Shown: piece after piece, positions 1 through 8,200 of the stretch | How positions within the stretch are numbered: the first letter of the stretch is position 1 | Layout: each line of letters opens with the position of its first letter | Assembly (NCBI RefSeq): GCF_022808715.1 | Contig: NZ_JAKZKX010000029.1 | Location: forward strand, 1-43,155 | DNA: 43,155 nucleotides | Reading direction: 5' to 3' | Source: Fundidesulfovibrio agrisoli | GTDB taxonomy: Bacteria > Desulfobacterota > Desulfovibrionia > Desulfovibrionales > Desulfovibrionaceae | Notes under the pieces: generated by a model | Seen by the model: the letters and a program-made list of their open reading frames with translations, nothing else | Databases searched by the model: none | Told to the model about the DNA's origin: nothing | Position numbers and translations under genes: made by a program

Positions 1-257
1 CAAGCCGATATATCGGAAGAATATCGTCATGCGCCGCCCCCGCCGCCCCACCAGGAAGACCACGTAGTTCACGGCGACAGGAAGGGGAACGCGATGAAAG
101 CCCGGAAGCAATTCCGGTGATGGTCTCCGGGATCGGCGGGAAACGTCCAGGTGGATGGAACCGGGGTAGAACGCGAAGCTTATGTGGGATTGCAAAGGGA
201 GTTCCTCCCTTTGCCCGCCGGAGGCCCTCCTCTCCACGCTCCTCCCGTTCCCAAAAG
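1..257. other. Left-edge region without an assignable gene
   Basis: No reading frame here resembles a family I recognise. Minus-strand frames stay open to the left edge (for example from a GTG at 72 or an ATG at 30), so the 5' end of a truncated minus-strand gene is possible, but none has a convincing ribosome binding site. An inverted repeat of about 10 bp (gcaaagggag / ctccctttgc, near 193-215) has no T tract. Confidence 0.3.
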
Positions 258-289
258 AAAACGCCCGCGCACTGTGCGTGCGCGGGCGT
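253..289 (-). terminator. Intrinsic terminator after prfA
   Basis: A 12-bp perfect stem (261-272 with 278-289) with a 5-nt loop is followed, on the minus strand, by a T-rich run (complement of 253-260). It lies about 27 nt past the prfA stop codon and probably ends the rpmE/DUF1385/prfA transcription. Confidence 0.8.
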
Positions 290-315
290 CCTGCTTTCGA
301 TTCCAACCGGGCGGG

Positions 316-1389
316 CTAGGCGTTGTCGGCCTGGGCCTTGAGCGCCTCGGTCTGGTAGTGGTTGATCAGGGCGTTCATCATGTCGTCGATGTCGCCGTCC
401 ATGATCTTGTCCAGGTTGTGCATGGTGAAGCCGATGCGGTGGTCGGTCATGCGGCCCTGGGGGAAGTTGTAGGTGCGGATGCGCTCGGAGCGGTCGCCGG
501 AGCCGACCTGCTGGCGGCGGGTGGCCTCCACCTCCATGCGCTGCTTCTCCTGCTCCTGGTGCAGCAGGCGGGAGAGCAGCACCTTCATGGCCTTGGCCTT
601 GTTCTTGTGCTGGCTCTTCTCGTCCTGGCAGATGACCACCAGCCCGGAGGGGATGTGGGTCACGCGCACGGCGGAGTCCGTGGTGTTCACGCTCTGGCCG
701 CCGGGCCCGCCGGAGCGGTACACGTCGATGCGCAGCTCGTTGGGGTCGAGCTTCACGTCCACCTCGTCGGCCTCGGGCAGGATGGCCACGGTGGCCGCGG
801 AAGTATGGATGCGGCCCTGGGTCTCCGTGGCGGGCACGCGCTGCACGCGGTGCGTACCGGACTCGTACTTCAGGCGGCTGTAGACCTTGTCGCCGGAGAT
901 GTTGGCGATGATTTCCTTGAAGCCGCCCGTATCGGAGGGGGACTCGCTGAGCACTTCCAGCTTCCAGCGCTGGCGCTCGGCGTAGCGCATGTACATGCGG
1001 AAGAGGTCCGCGGCGAAGAGCGCGGCTTCCTCGCCGCCGGTGCCCGCGCGTATTTCCAGGAGGATGTTCTTGTCGTCCAGGGGGTCCTTGGGCAGCAGCA
1101 GGATCTTGAGCTCCGCCTCCAGGTTGGGGATCTCCTCCTGGAGGGCCTTGATCTCGGCGGCGGCCATCTCCCGCATTTCGGGGTCGGAGTCCTCGAGGAG
1201 GAGCTTGTTCTCCTCCAGGTCTTCCCGGAGCTTCTTGTAGCGCCGGTACACGGAGACGACCCCGCCCAGGTCCGAGTGGGTCTTGGTGAGCTTGCGGTAG
1301 CGCTCCTGGTCGGCCAGGGCCTCGGGGGAGGACAACTCCTTCTCGAGTTCGACGAACCTGGTTTCAATGCTTTCGAGCTTGGCGAACAT
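316..1389 (-). CDS. prfA: Peptide chain release factor 1
   Basis: Release factor 1 recognises UAA and UAG stop codons in the ribosomal A site and triggers peptidyl-tRNA hydrolysis. The 357-residue product has the usual family length. The GGQ motif (GGPGGQSVN, near residue 230) is the catalytic loop, and VPATETQG near residue 185 holds the PAT tripeptide that marks RF1 rather than RF2 (SPF). The N-terminal part (about residues 1-110) is charged and helical, as expected for domain 1. The ATG at 1389 was chosen because MFAKLES matches usual RF1 starts; a longer open frame upstream only shadows the DUF1385 gene. The gene lies 14 nt behind the DUF1385 gene and ends at an intrinsic terminator. No prmC (the methyltransferase acting on the GGQ glutamine) is visible downstream before the window edge. 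Confidence 0.97.
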   Translation of the reverse strand: MFAKLESIETRFVELEKELSSPEALADQERYRKLTKTHSDLGGVVSVYRRYKKLREDLEENKLLLEDSDPEMREMAAAEIKALQEEIPNLEAELKILLLPKDPLDDKNILLEIRAGTGGEEAALFAADLFRMYMRYAERQRWKLEVLSESPSDTGGFKEIIANISGDKVYSRLKYESGTHRVQRVPATETQGRIHTSAATVAILPEADEVDVKLDPNELRIDVYRSGGPGGQSVNTTDSAVRVTHIPSGLVVICQDEKSQHKNKAKAMKVLLSRLLHQEQEKQRMEVEATRRQQVGSGDRSERIRTYNFPQGRMTDHRIGFTMHNLDKIMDGDIDDMMNALINHYQTEALKAQADNA

Positions 1390-1403
1390 GACCTGCTTCC
1401 GGA

Positions 1404-2333
1404 TTATTTGCGCCCGAGCGCCCCGTTGAGGGCCGCGATGGCCACCTCGATCTGGGCGTCGTCGGGCTCGTGGGTGGTGAGCATCTGCATGGCCAGCCCA
1501 GGGCAGGCCAGGGCCTTGCAGAGGATGTTCTTGTGGAACTTCCCGGAGAACTTGATGATCTCGTAGGATATGGCGCTGATGGGCACCATGAGCACGAACT
1601 TCACGCCGATGATGTAGGCCTGCTTGAGCACCCCGTTCTCCGGCGCCCAGAACTGCAGCAGCAGGGGCACCAGGAAGGTGTAGAGCACAATTGAGACCGC
1701 CAGCACGAACAGCAGGAAAGTCGTTCCGCAACGCGGATGCAGGCGGGAGAAGTCCCTGACGGCCTCGGGCGAGAGGGTCACGTTGTTCTCGAAGGCCCAG
1801 ATGACCTTGTGCTCCGCCCCGTGGTACTGGAACACCCGCCGGATGTCCGGAATGAAGGAGATGCACAGGATGTAGCCCACGAACATCACCAGCTTGAACA
1901 GGCCGTCCCACATGTGGAAGGACAAGGCCTCGGCCCCGCCGGAAAGCCCCAGCCACTTCATGCCCAGCGAGAACATGTGCGGGGCCACCACGAAGAGCAG
2001 CAGCGCGAACCCGATGGCCGAAACCATGGTCAGCGTCATGGCCCAGGGGGAAATCTCCCCCTCCTCCTCGTCCAGCGCCTGCTGGGCGGAGAAGTTCAGG
2101 GCCTTGATGCCGTTGACCAGGGTCTCCAGCAATACGGGAAAGCCGCGCACGAAGGGCTTCTTGAGCCACTTCGCGTCGGTGAGGCTGAACCAGGGCCGCG
2201 TCTCGACGAATATCTCGCCGTCGGGGCGCCGCACCGCGATGGCCAAGCAGTTCTTGGAGCGGATCATGACCCCCTCCATCACCGCCTGCCCTCCTACGGT
2301 CTCATTGGCGCCAAGCGCATTGGGCATGGGCAT
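1404..2333 (-). CDS. DUF1385 family membrane protein (YqhQ-like)
   Basis: This 309-residue protein begins with the family signature [15 protein letters not shown] and has several hydrophobic segments (around residues 105-135, 150-165 and 205-260), so it is an integral membrane protein. The central [16 protein letters not shown] and [12 protein letters not shown] stretches, rich in His, Glu and Cys, are hallmarks of DUF1385. Its function is not established; DUF1385 genes often sit between rpmE and prfA in Firmicutes and deltaproteobacteria, as here. The start at 2333 gives MPMPNALG; an ATG six bases further in is also possible. Translation-linked neighbours suggest shared expression, not necessarily shared function. 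Confidence 0.9.
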   Translation of the reverse strand: MPMPNALGANETVGGQAVMEGVMIRSKNCLAIAVRRPDGEIFVETRPWFSLTDAKWLKKPFVRGFPVLLETLVNGIKALNFSAQQALDEEEGEISPWAMTLTMVSAIGFALLLFVVAPHMFSLGMKWLGLSGGAEALSFHMWDGLFKLVMFVGYILCISFIPDIRRVFQYHGAEHKVIWAFENNVTLSPEAVRDFSRLHPRCGTTFLLFVLAVSIVLYTFLVPLLLQFWAPENGVLKQAYIIGVKFVLMVPISAISYEIIKFSGKFHKNILCKALACPGLAMQMLTTHEPDDAQIEVAIAALNGALGRK

Positions 2334-2339
2334 ACTTGA

Positions 2340-2368
2340 AAGAAAAAGCGGCGCACAAGGCGCCGCTT
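2340..2368 (-). terminator. Hairpin terminator between rpmE and the DUF1385 gene
   Basis: A 9-bp stem (2346-2354 with 2360-2368, loop acaag) is followed on the minus strand by TTTTTCTTT. It lies directly behind rpmE and just ahead of the DUF1385 start, so it may end rpmE transcription or attenuate read-through. Confidence 0.8.
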
Positions 2369-2381
2369 CGTGCTTGCTGGC

Positions 2382-2600
2382 CTAGGCCGTCTTTTCTTCG
2401 AACTTGGCGTATTTCTTACGGAAGCGGTCGATGCGGCCCGCGGTGTCGATCAGGCGCTGCTTGCCGGTGTAGAAGGGGTGGCAGTTGGAACAGATTTCCA
2501 CGGAAACCGTCTCACCCTTGGTGGAAAGCACTTCGGACTGATAGCCGCAGTTGCACACGACCTTAGCCTTGAACGTCTTGGGATGGATGTCGCTCTTCAT
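2382..2600 (-). CDS. rpmE: 50S ribosomal protein L31 (zinc-binding form)
   Basis: This 72-residue protein is bacterial L31, a component of the large ribosomal subunit at the intersubunit bridge. It starts [10 protein letters not shown] and has the C+ arrangement of cysteines at 16, 18, 37 and 40 (CNC and CSNC), which bind zinc in this form of L31. Genomes often carry a Cys-free paralogue used in zinc limitation; none is in this window. A terminator follows it, and the divergent thiC gene begins about 150 nt upstream. Confidence 0.97.
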   Translation of the reverse strand: MKSDIHPKTFKAKVVCNCGYQSEVLSTKGETVSVEICSNCHPFYTGKQRLIDTAGRIDRFRKKYAKFEEKTA

Positions 2601-2747
2601 CAGAAGCTCCTTGATCTAATCGAAGAGGGGCTCTATACACCCGGGCATGCCACTTGGCAAGCGCAATCAGCCCCTTTTCCGCGCGATATTGTCGTGGTAG
2701 GAAATGGCGCACATCACGTCACTACCCCCACCTGAAGGATCACCCAT

Positions 2748-4049
2748 ATGTCTCTGACCCAGAAAAATAGCATCGTTTCCAACTATTTGAAAACGCACGG
2801 CCAAGCCCTTTCCACCCACGAGCACGTAAGCGTCGAGCAGATGCGCTCCGGCTTGGACGGAGGCACCATGGTCCTGCTGGGCAACCCCGCCCATAAGAAT
2901 GTGTCCGTCACCCTGATCGGTCAACCCGGCCGGGTCAAGGTAAACGCAAACATCGGCACCTCCCCCATGATCAACAACGTGGAGATGGAGCTGCAGAAGC
3001 TGCGCCTGGCCGAGAAGGCCGGGGCGCACACCGTGATGGACCTCTCCACCGCGGGCGACCTGGACGATGTTCGCGTGCGCATCCTGGCGGAATCGGGCCT
3101 GCCCCTGGGCACCGTGCCGCTCTACTCCGTGGCCCAGCCCTACGTGGCCCGCGGGGAGGACCCCAGCGACTTCAGCAAGGCCGAGCTCTTCGAGGAGATC
3201 GAGAAGGAAGCCGAGCAGGGCGTGGACTTCATGACCCTGCACTGCGGCGTCACGGCCAAGGCCGCCCGCCTGGGCTCCGACGGCAGGCGCATCCTGGGCA
3301 TCGTCTCGCGCGGCGGCTCCCTGCTGGCGCGCTGGATGAAGCGCCACGGCAAGGAAAACCCCATGCTCGAGCACTACGACGAGCTGCTCAAGATCTGCCT
3401 CAAGCACAACGTGACCATCAGCCTGGGCGACGGCCTGCGCCCCGGTGCGGGCGCGGACGCGGGCGACTCCGCCCAGTGGGAGGAGGTCGCCGTGCTGGGC
3501 GACCTGGCCCGCCAGGCCCTTGAATACGGCGTTCAGACCATGATCGAAGGCCCCGGCCACGTGCCCCTGCACCTGGTGCAGAGCCAGATCCAGGGCATCA
3601 AGCGCCTGACCAACAACGCCCCGCTCTACGTGCTCGGGCCCCTGACCACCGACGCGGCCGCCGGGTACGACCACATCGCCGGGGCCATCGGCGGCGCGCA
3701 GGCCGCCTACTTCGGCGCGGACTTCCTCTGCTACCTGACCCCGGCCGAGCACGTCACCCTGCCCGGCCCCGACGACGTCTGGGACGGCGTGAAGGCCAGC
3801 CTGATCGCCGCGCAGAGCGCCGAGACCGCCCTGGGCCGCCCCTGGGCCGTGGAGCGCGACCTGGCCATCTCCAAGGCCCGCGCCGCCCTGGACTGGGACG
3901 CCATGGCCGCCAACGCCCTGGACCCCCACACCCTGGCCAAACGCCGCAAGGACTTCCATAAGGAAAAGGAATGCGCCATGTGCGGTTCCTTTTGCGCCAT
4001 CCGCATGTTAGAAGGCCTGGAGCCCGAAGGCGGCTGCAAGAAGTCCTAG
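2748..4049 (+). CDS. thiC: Phosphomethylpyrimidine synthase ThiC (short type)
   Basis: ThiC is a non-canonical radical SAM enzyme that rearranges aminoimidazole ribotide into the hydroxymethylpyrimidine phosphate of thiamine. The 433-residue protein carries VKVNANIGTSP, the AGAHTVMDLSTAGD strand and GHVPLH typical of ThiC. The C-terminal cluster motif is CAMCGSFC, i.e. CX2CX3C, instead of the CX2CX4C of E. coli-type enzymes; the short ThiC of anaerobes and archaea has this form. The long N-terminal domain of the proteobacterial enzyme (about 600 residues) is absent. SD AAGGAT precedes the ATG at a good distance. I see no TPP riboswitch (no CTGAGA, no ACCTGAT element) in the 147-nt leader. A benzimidazole-forming paralogue (BzaF type) is a possible alternative that family membership alone does not exclude. 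Confidence 0.88.
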   Translation: MSLTQKNSIVSNYLKTHGQALSTHEHVSVEQMRSGLDGGTMVLLGNPAHKNVSVTLIGQPGRVKVNANIGTSPMINNVEMELQKLRLAEKAGAHTVMDLSTAGDLDDVRVRILAESGLPLGTVPLYSVAQPYVARGEDPSDFSKAELFEEIEKEAEQGVDFMTLHCGVTAKAARLGSDGRRILGIVSRGGSLLARWMKRHGKENPMLEHYDELLKICLKHNVTISLGDGLRPGAGADAGDSAQWEEVAVLGDLARQALEYGVQTMIEGPGHVPLHLVQSQIQGIKRLTNNAPLYVLGPLTTDAAAGYDHIAGAIGGAQAAYFGADFLCYLTPAEHVTLPGPDDVWDGVKASLIAAQSAETALGRPWAVERDLAISKARAALDWDAMAANALDPHTLAKRRKDFHKEKECAMCGSFCAIRMLEGLEPEGGCKKS

Positions 4050-4102
4050 CCGCCAGGGATGCAAGTCAGCGGCCCGCCTGGGCACAGGCCGGTACGATTG
4101 AG

Positions 4103-4156
4103 AAAAAAGCCAGGTCCGAAGCATAGTTGCCATATGTAAGGGCTTGGCTTTTTTTT
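4103..4156 (+). terminator. Probable terminator after thiC
   Basis: Complementary arms aaaaaagcca (4103-4112) and tggctttttt (4145-4154) flank a 32-nt loop with further partial pairing and run into eight T residues. The long loop makes it weaker than the other terminators in the window. Confidence 0.5.
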
Positions 4157-4208
4157 CGTATCGCAACCAGTCTGGCTTCATGGGCGAGAAGTCCGCAAGG
4201 AGGCAGCC

Positions 4209-4955
4209 ATGTTCAAGCTCGTGCTCGTGCGCCACGGCCAGAGCCAGTGGAACCTCGAAAACCGTTTCACCGGTTGGACCGACGTGCCCCTCTCCCCCCT
4301 GGGGGAGGCCGAAGCCGCCGCCGGGGCCAAGGCGCTTTTGGAGGCGGGCCTGGGGTTCGACGCGTGTTACACGTCCTACCTCAAGCGCGCGGTAAAGACG
4401 CTGGACATCGTGCTGGAGGCCATGGACCTCATGTGGCTGCCGGTGCACAAGTCCTGGCGGCTCAACGAGCGCCACTACGGAGCCTTGCAGGGCCTGAACA
4501 AGGCCGAGATGGCCGAGAAGTTCGGCGAGGAGCAGGTGTTCGTCTGGCGCAGAAGCTACGACGTGCGCCCGCCCGCGCTGGAGGCCGACGATCCGCGCCA
4601 CCCGCGCTTCGACCCGCGCTACGCCGAACTGACCCAGGACGAACTGCCCGGGGTGGAGTGCCTCAAGGACACGGTGGCCCGCGTGCTGCCCTACTGGCAT
4701 GAGGTCGTTGCTCCGCAGGTGCGCGCGGGCAAGCGCGTGCTCATCGCGGCGCACGGCAACTCGCTTCGGGCGTTGGTGAAGTATCTGGACGGCGTGAGCG
4801 ACGAGGCCATCACCAAGCTGAACATCCCCACCGGCGTGCCCCTGGTGTACGAGCTGGACGAGGCCCTGAAGCCCGTCAAGCACTACTACCTGGGCGACCC
4901 GGACGAGATCGCCCGGCAGATCGAGGCCGTGGCCAGCCAGGGCAAGGCCAAATAG
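4209..4955 (+). CDS. gpmA: 2,3-bisphosphoglycerate-dependent phosphoglycerate mutase
   Basis: The enzyme interconverts 3- and 2-phosphoglycerate in glycolysis and gluconeogenesis through a phosphohistidine. The 248-residue length is exact for dPGM. The phospho-acceptor His9 lies in [10 protein letters not shown], followed by [12 protein letters not shown]; the second active-site His182 lies in [10 protein letters not shown], and [13 protein letters not shown] is the substrate-loop signature. The ATG at 4209 follows a strong SD (AAGGAGGC). It stands alone between two terminators. Confidence 0.97.
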   Translation: MFKLVLVRHGQSQWNLENRFTGWTDVPLSPLGEAEAAAGAKALLEAGLGFDACYTSYLKRAVKTLDIVLEAMDLMWLPVHKSWRLNERHYGALQGLNKAEMAEKFGEEQVFVWRRSYDVRPPALEADDPRHPRFDPRYAELTQDELPGVECLKDTVARVLPYWHEVVAPQVRAGKRVLIAAHGNSLRALVKYLDGVSDEAITKLNIPTGVPLVYELDEALKPVKHYYLGDPDEIARQIEAVASQGKAK

Positions 4956-4981
4956 GGTCCGGCGGCAGGAAGAGAATACGA

Positions 4982-5015
4982 AAGGCCGGTGGAGCACAGC
5001 TCCACCGGCCTTTTT
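4982..5015 (+). terminator. Intrinsic terminator after gpmA
   Basis: A 13-bp perfect stem (4982-4994 with 5000-5012, loop cacag) is followed by a T tract. It is among the strongest terminators in the window. Confidence 0.92.
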
Positions 5016-5036
5016 ATTGGAATGGTGATGGAGAGC

Positions 5037-5231
5037 GTGGGGCTCCGCCCCACACCCCGCCAGGGGGATGATCCCCCTGGACCCCGCAATTAAAAATCCG
5101 GGAAGGCGACGCCTTCCCGGATTTTATTTACCTTGAGAACAACGAGACGCCCCCTGTGGGCGCAAAGCTATTGGGGGTGCAGGGGAGTCACTCCCCTGCC
5201 GGAGGGGTTTGGGGAGGCAGCGCCTCCCCAA
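5037..5231. repeat. Palindromic GC-rich repeat block
   Basis: Consecutive short palindromes fill the gap between gpmA and the convergent large membrane protein gene: 5037-5043/5047-5053, 5060-5068/5072-5080, 5093-5107/5111-5125 (15 bp, 3-nt loop, T tracts on both strands), 5179-5187/5191-5199 and 5209-5218/5222-5231. The core ccgccccacaccccgccagg recurs, with one or two extra C residues, in the leuC-leuD gap near 34644. Such blocks resemble REP-like interspersed repeats of Desulfovibrio. No transposase is present. The 5093-5125 hairpin can also act as a terminator in both directions. Confidence 0.75.
5092..5126. terminator. Bidirectional hairpin in the repeat block
   Basis: A 15-bp perfect stem with loop gac is bordered by A4/T4 on both sides, so transcripts from either strand would end in a U-rich tail. 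It lies about 140 nt past the stop of the large minus-strand gene and could terminate it. Confidence 0.6.
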
Positions 5232-5265
5232 GAATCTCCCCCGGAACCAATGCTCTACAGCCGGG

Positions 5266-8200
5266 CTACGCCCCTCCGCCCTTACCGCCTTCCTCCGTCG
5301 GGGCGGGCTGCCCTTCCTGGCCGCCCTGCCCTGCCTCGGCAGCGGCGGCTGGCTCTTCCGGCTTGCCTCCCTTGGAAGGTGCAAGGGGCTTCAAGGGCTT
5401 CAGCTTGAGATCGGGCTTGCGCCAGGCCCCGCCAACGCAGAAGCTGTCCCAGGCCCAGCGCAGCCAGCCCACCAGGGAGAAGGCCAGCCACAGGGACCAG
5501 GCCAGCATCAGCCCCCGGTACCACCACACGGAGACGGACCAGACCTTCGCCACGGGCAGGGCCGAGGGCGTGCGGTCGAACAGCCAGACCAGATGGTGCG
5601 GGTTGGAGCCGTTGCCCTGCACCATGCCCACCGCCGCGCCCAGCAGGCCGTCGCGCACGGCCTCGAACAGGCAGCTCAGCCCGGCCAGCACCAGGCAGAC
5701 CAGCAGCACCTGCACCGCGTTGAAGGCGAACCAGCCCTCCCGGATCTGGTAGTTCCGGCGCAGGCCCAACGCCACGAGCCAGGCCGCCGCGCCAAGGGCC
5801 ACGACGCCACCGGGCTGCACCAGCCCCAGCCCCAAGAGCATCCACTGCGCGAAGCCCAGCGGCGTCCACGGCAGGCGGGAGAACAGCGCCGCAACGATCA
5901 ACACCACACAGAGCGTGCCCCAGAACACCACGGCTGGGCCCATGGGCGTGGCCCCGGAGACCCAGAGCACCCAGCGGTCCCGCGGCAGGTCCAGGGTGAC
6001 CTCGGCGTTCACGGCCGGGTGCCCCACGTCCACGGTGGGGCTGGCCCCGGCGAAGAAGCCGTCCCTGGGCTGCCGCCAGTTCACCGTGACCTCCTGCACG
6101 CCGGGCGAAAGGGCGATGCCCACTTCTCCGGGCTTGTCGGACGACCAGGGCGCGGGCTGCCCCCCGATCTGCAACCCGGTGAGCTGCGCGTCGGCGGGCA
6201 ATGCGAGGGTGTGCCGCCCCCCGAGGGAGGAGCGCAGGTGGAGCATGAGCCGCACCTCGTCCTGCCGCGCCCCCAGGGCGGAGCGTAAACGGACACGGTC
6301 GATGGTCAGGCTCTCGCCCGGCGCGGCCTCGGGCCTCGTGAGCTTGATGGAAGCCTTCTCGCCGGGCCAGGGCCGCCACATCGGGCTCCAGGCCCCGGAT
6401 TCGTCCTGGCTGGCGGTGACCGGGATGCCCGAGAGGGCCACGTCCCACACGGGGGAGGCCCTCAGCCGCCAGGTCTCCACCCAGGGGGCGTCAGTCGGGG
6501 CTTCAAGGGTCACTTCGGGGGATATGTCCAGGCGGGAGCGCCAGGAGAGTTCCTGCCGACCGGCCGCCAGGGAGACGACGGCCTTGCCGTTCTCCACGGG
6601 CACGCCGCCCTCCAGCACGGATTCGCCGGGCATGAGCCCCACATGGACCAGCACGGGCTGGTCCGCCGGGGTCATGCGCCGCACGGTGGTCCGCGCCTGC
6701 CAGGCCAGCCCGAGCTCCAGCGTGCGCCGGACCTCCAGGAACGGCGGGTACACGGGCGTGAGCGAGGCCTGCTCCTTCCGGCCCGCCTCGCCTTGGCGCG
6801 TCAGGCGCAGGGAGCCCTGGAACACGCCGTCCTGGTCGATGCCCAGCACGGCCCAGCCCGGAGCCTCCACCCGGCAGGTTCTGGGTTGGAGCGGCGCGGA
6901 GATCGTGACGGCCACGTCAGCCGGTACGGGGCCGCTCATGACGACCTTGTGCGCGCCCTCCTCCAGCAGCGCCCAGAGCCCGGCCTCGGTGGCATACAGG
7001 GGGACGGGCTTGCCGTCCGCGCTCAGGGACGCGGGCCGCCAGCCGCTGACCACGGGCAGGGGCATGGCCAACTGCGTGGCCGCTCCGGCCTCCAGCGTGA
7101 GGGTGAGGCCCTTGGCGTCCAGATTGACAGCCATGGAGGATACGCCCGCGCAGGTGGGGAAGCACTCGGCAGGGGCCAGCAGGCGCGTGCGCAGCTCGTC
7201 CAGCACTTCCTTGGGGGGCGCCTCCCCGGCCTGGGCAGCCCCTGCCGAGGCCAGTGCGGCCAGGCAGAGCAGCACGGCCGCCACGGATTTGCCGGCGCGC
7301 AGGGTGGAGCCGATCATGCCCCCGGCCACCAGCCAGATGCCCGCCAGCAGCAGCGCCACCCGGACGAAGCAGAGGGCCGTGTTGCCCGCGGGCGGCATGA
7401 GCATCAGGCGCAGGGTCTGGTTGGCGTCCACCGGGCCGTTCCAGGTCAGGCGGACGCTGTGCCACCTCCAGGCGGGTATGCCTGGGCCGGTCTGCACCAG
7501 GCTGGAGGGGTCGGACCCAAGGAAGACCGCCCCGCCCTCCGCCTGTGTTCGGGGAGCCTTTTCCTTGGCCAGTCTTTCCATGGAGACGGACGGGGACACG
7601 GGCGGCGCGGCCTGCGGCCTGGGCACGGGGGATGCCTCCTGAGCCTCCATTTCGTCCGTCGCCTGCATGGGCGACATCTCCACCCTCTTCACTGAAGCTG
7701 GGCCTGGGGAAAAAAAGGACGGTGTGAACTGCGGATGCAGGCCCAGGCGGATCTGGTCCGCCGCGAAGGCCAGGGCCGCGAGGCACAGCGCCAGCACCGC
7801 GCCCGCCCGCAGGATGCGCAACGCCCCGGCCACGCGGGGCCAGTCCCCGGCTTTGGAGCTGGATTCGAATGCCCGGGACACTCCCAGCACCGCCAGCAGC
7901 ACGAGCCAGGTGTCCACTGGCGCGCCGGGCTCGTGCTGCGCCAGCAACAGGAAGGCCAGCAGCGCCGCCCCGGCGGCCACTCCGCGCAGTTTCCAGGCCC
8001 CGAGCGCGGCCAGCATGGTGATGAAGATGTCCAGCAGGTTCCACTTCCCGGCCCAGGATTCGCTCAGGGCGTCCGGCCCGGAGGCGTCCAGCAGGGTCCA
8101 GCCCGGCGGCAGGTGCAGCACCGCCGACAGGGAGGAGACGCCCGCCTCCCAGCCTGTGGCCGGGATGGCGATGGAGGCGTCGGGGTAGCGGGCCTCGGCC

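Noticed and set aside
193-215. Inverted repeat as a terminator
   Set aside because: There is no T tract on either strand, and a clear terminator for prfA already lies at 253-289.
151-1566. Long plus-strand open frame across prfA
   Set aside because: It is an antisense shadow of high-GC coding DNA; the minus-strand frame encodes RF1 with GGQ and PAT motifs.
2601-2747. TPP riboswitch in the thiC leader
   Set aside because: The conserved CTGAGA and ACCTGAT-type elements are absent.
2667-3959. Long minus-strand open frame across thiC
   Set aside because: It is rich in Val, Gly, His and Gln with no family features, and opposes a clear ThiC.
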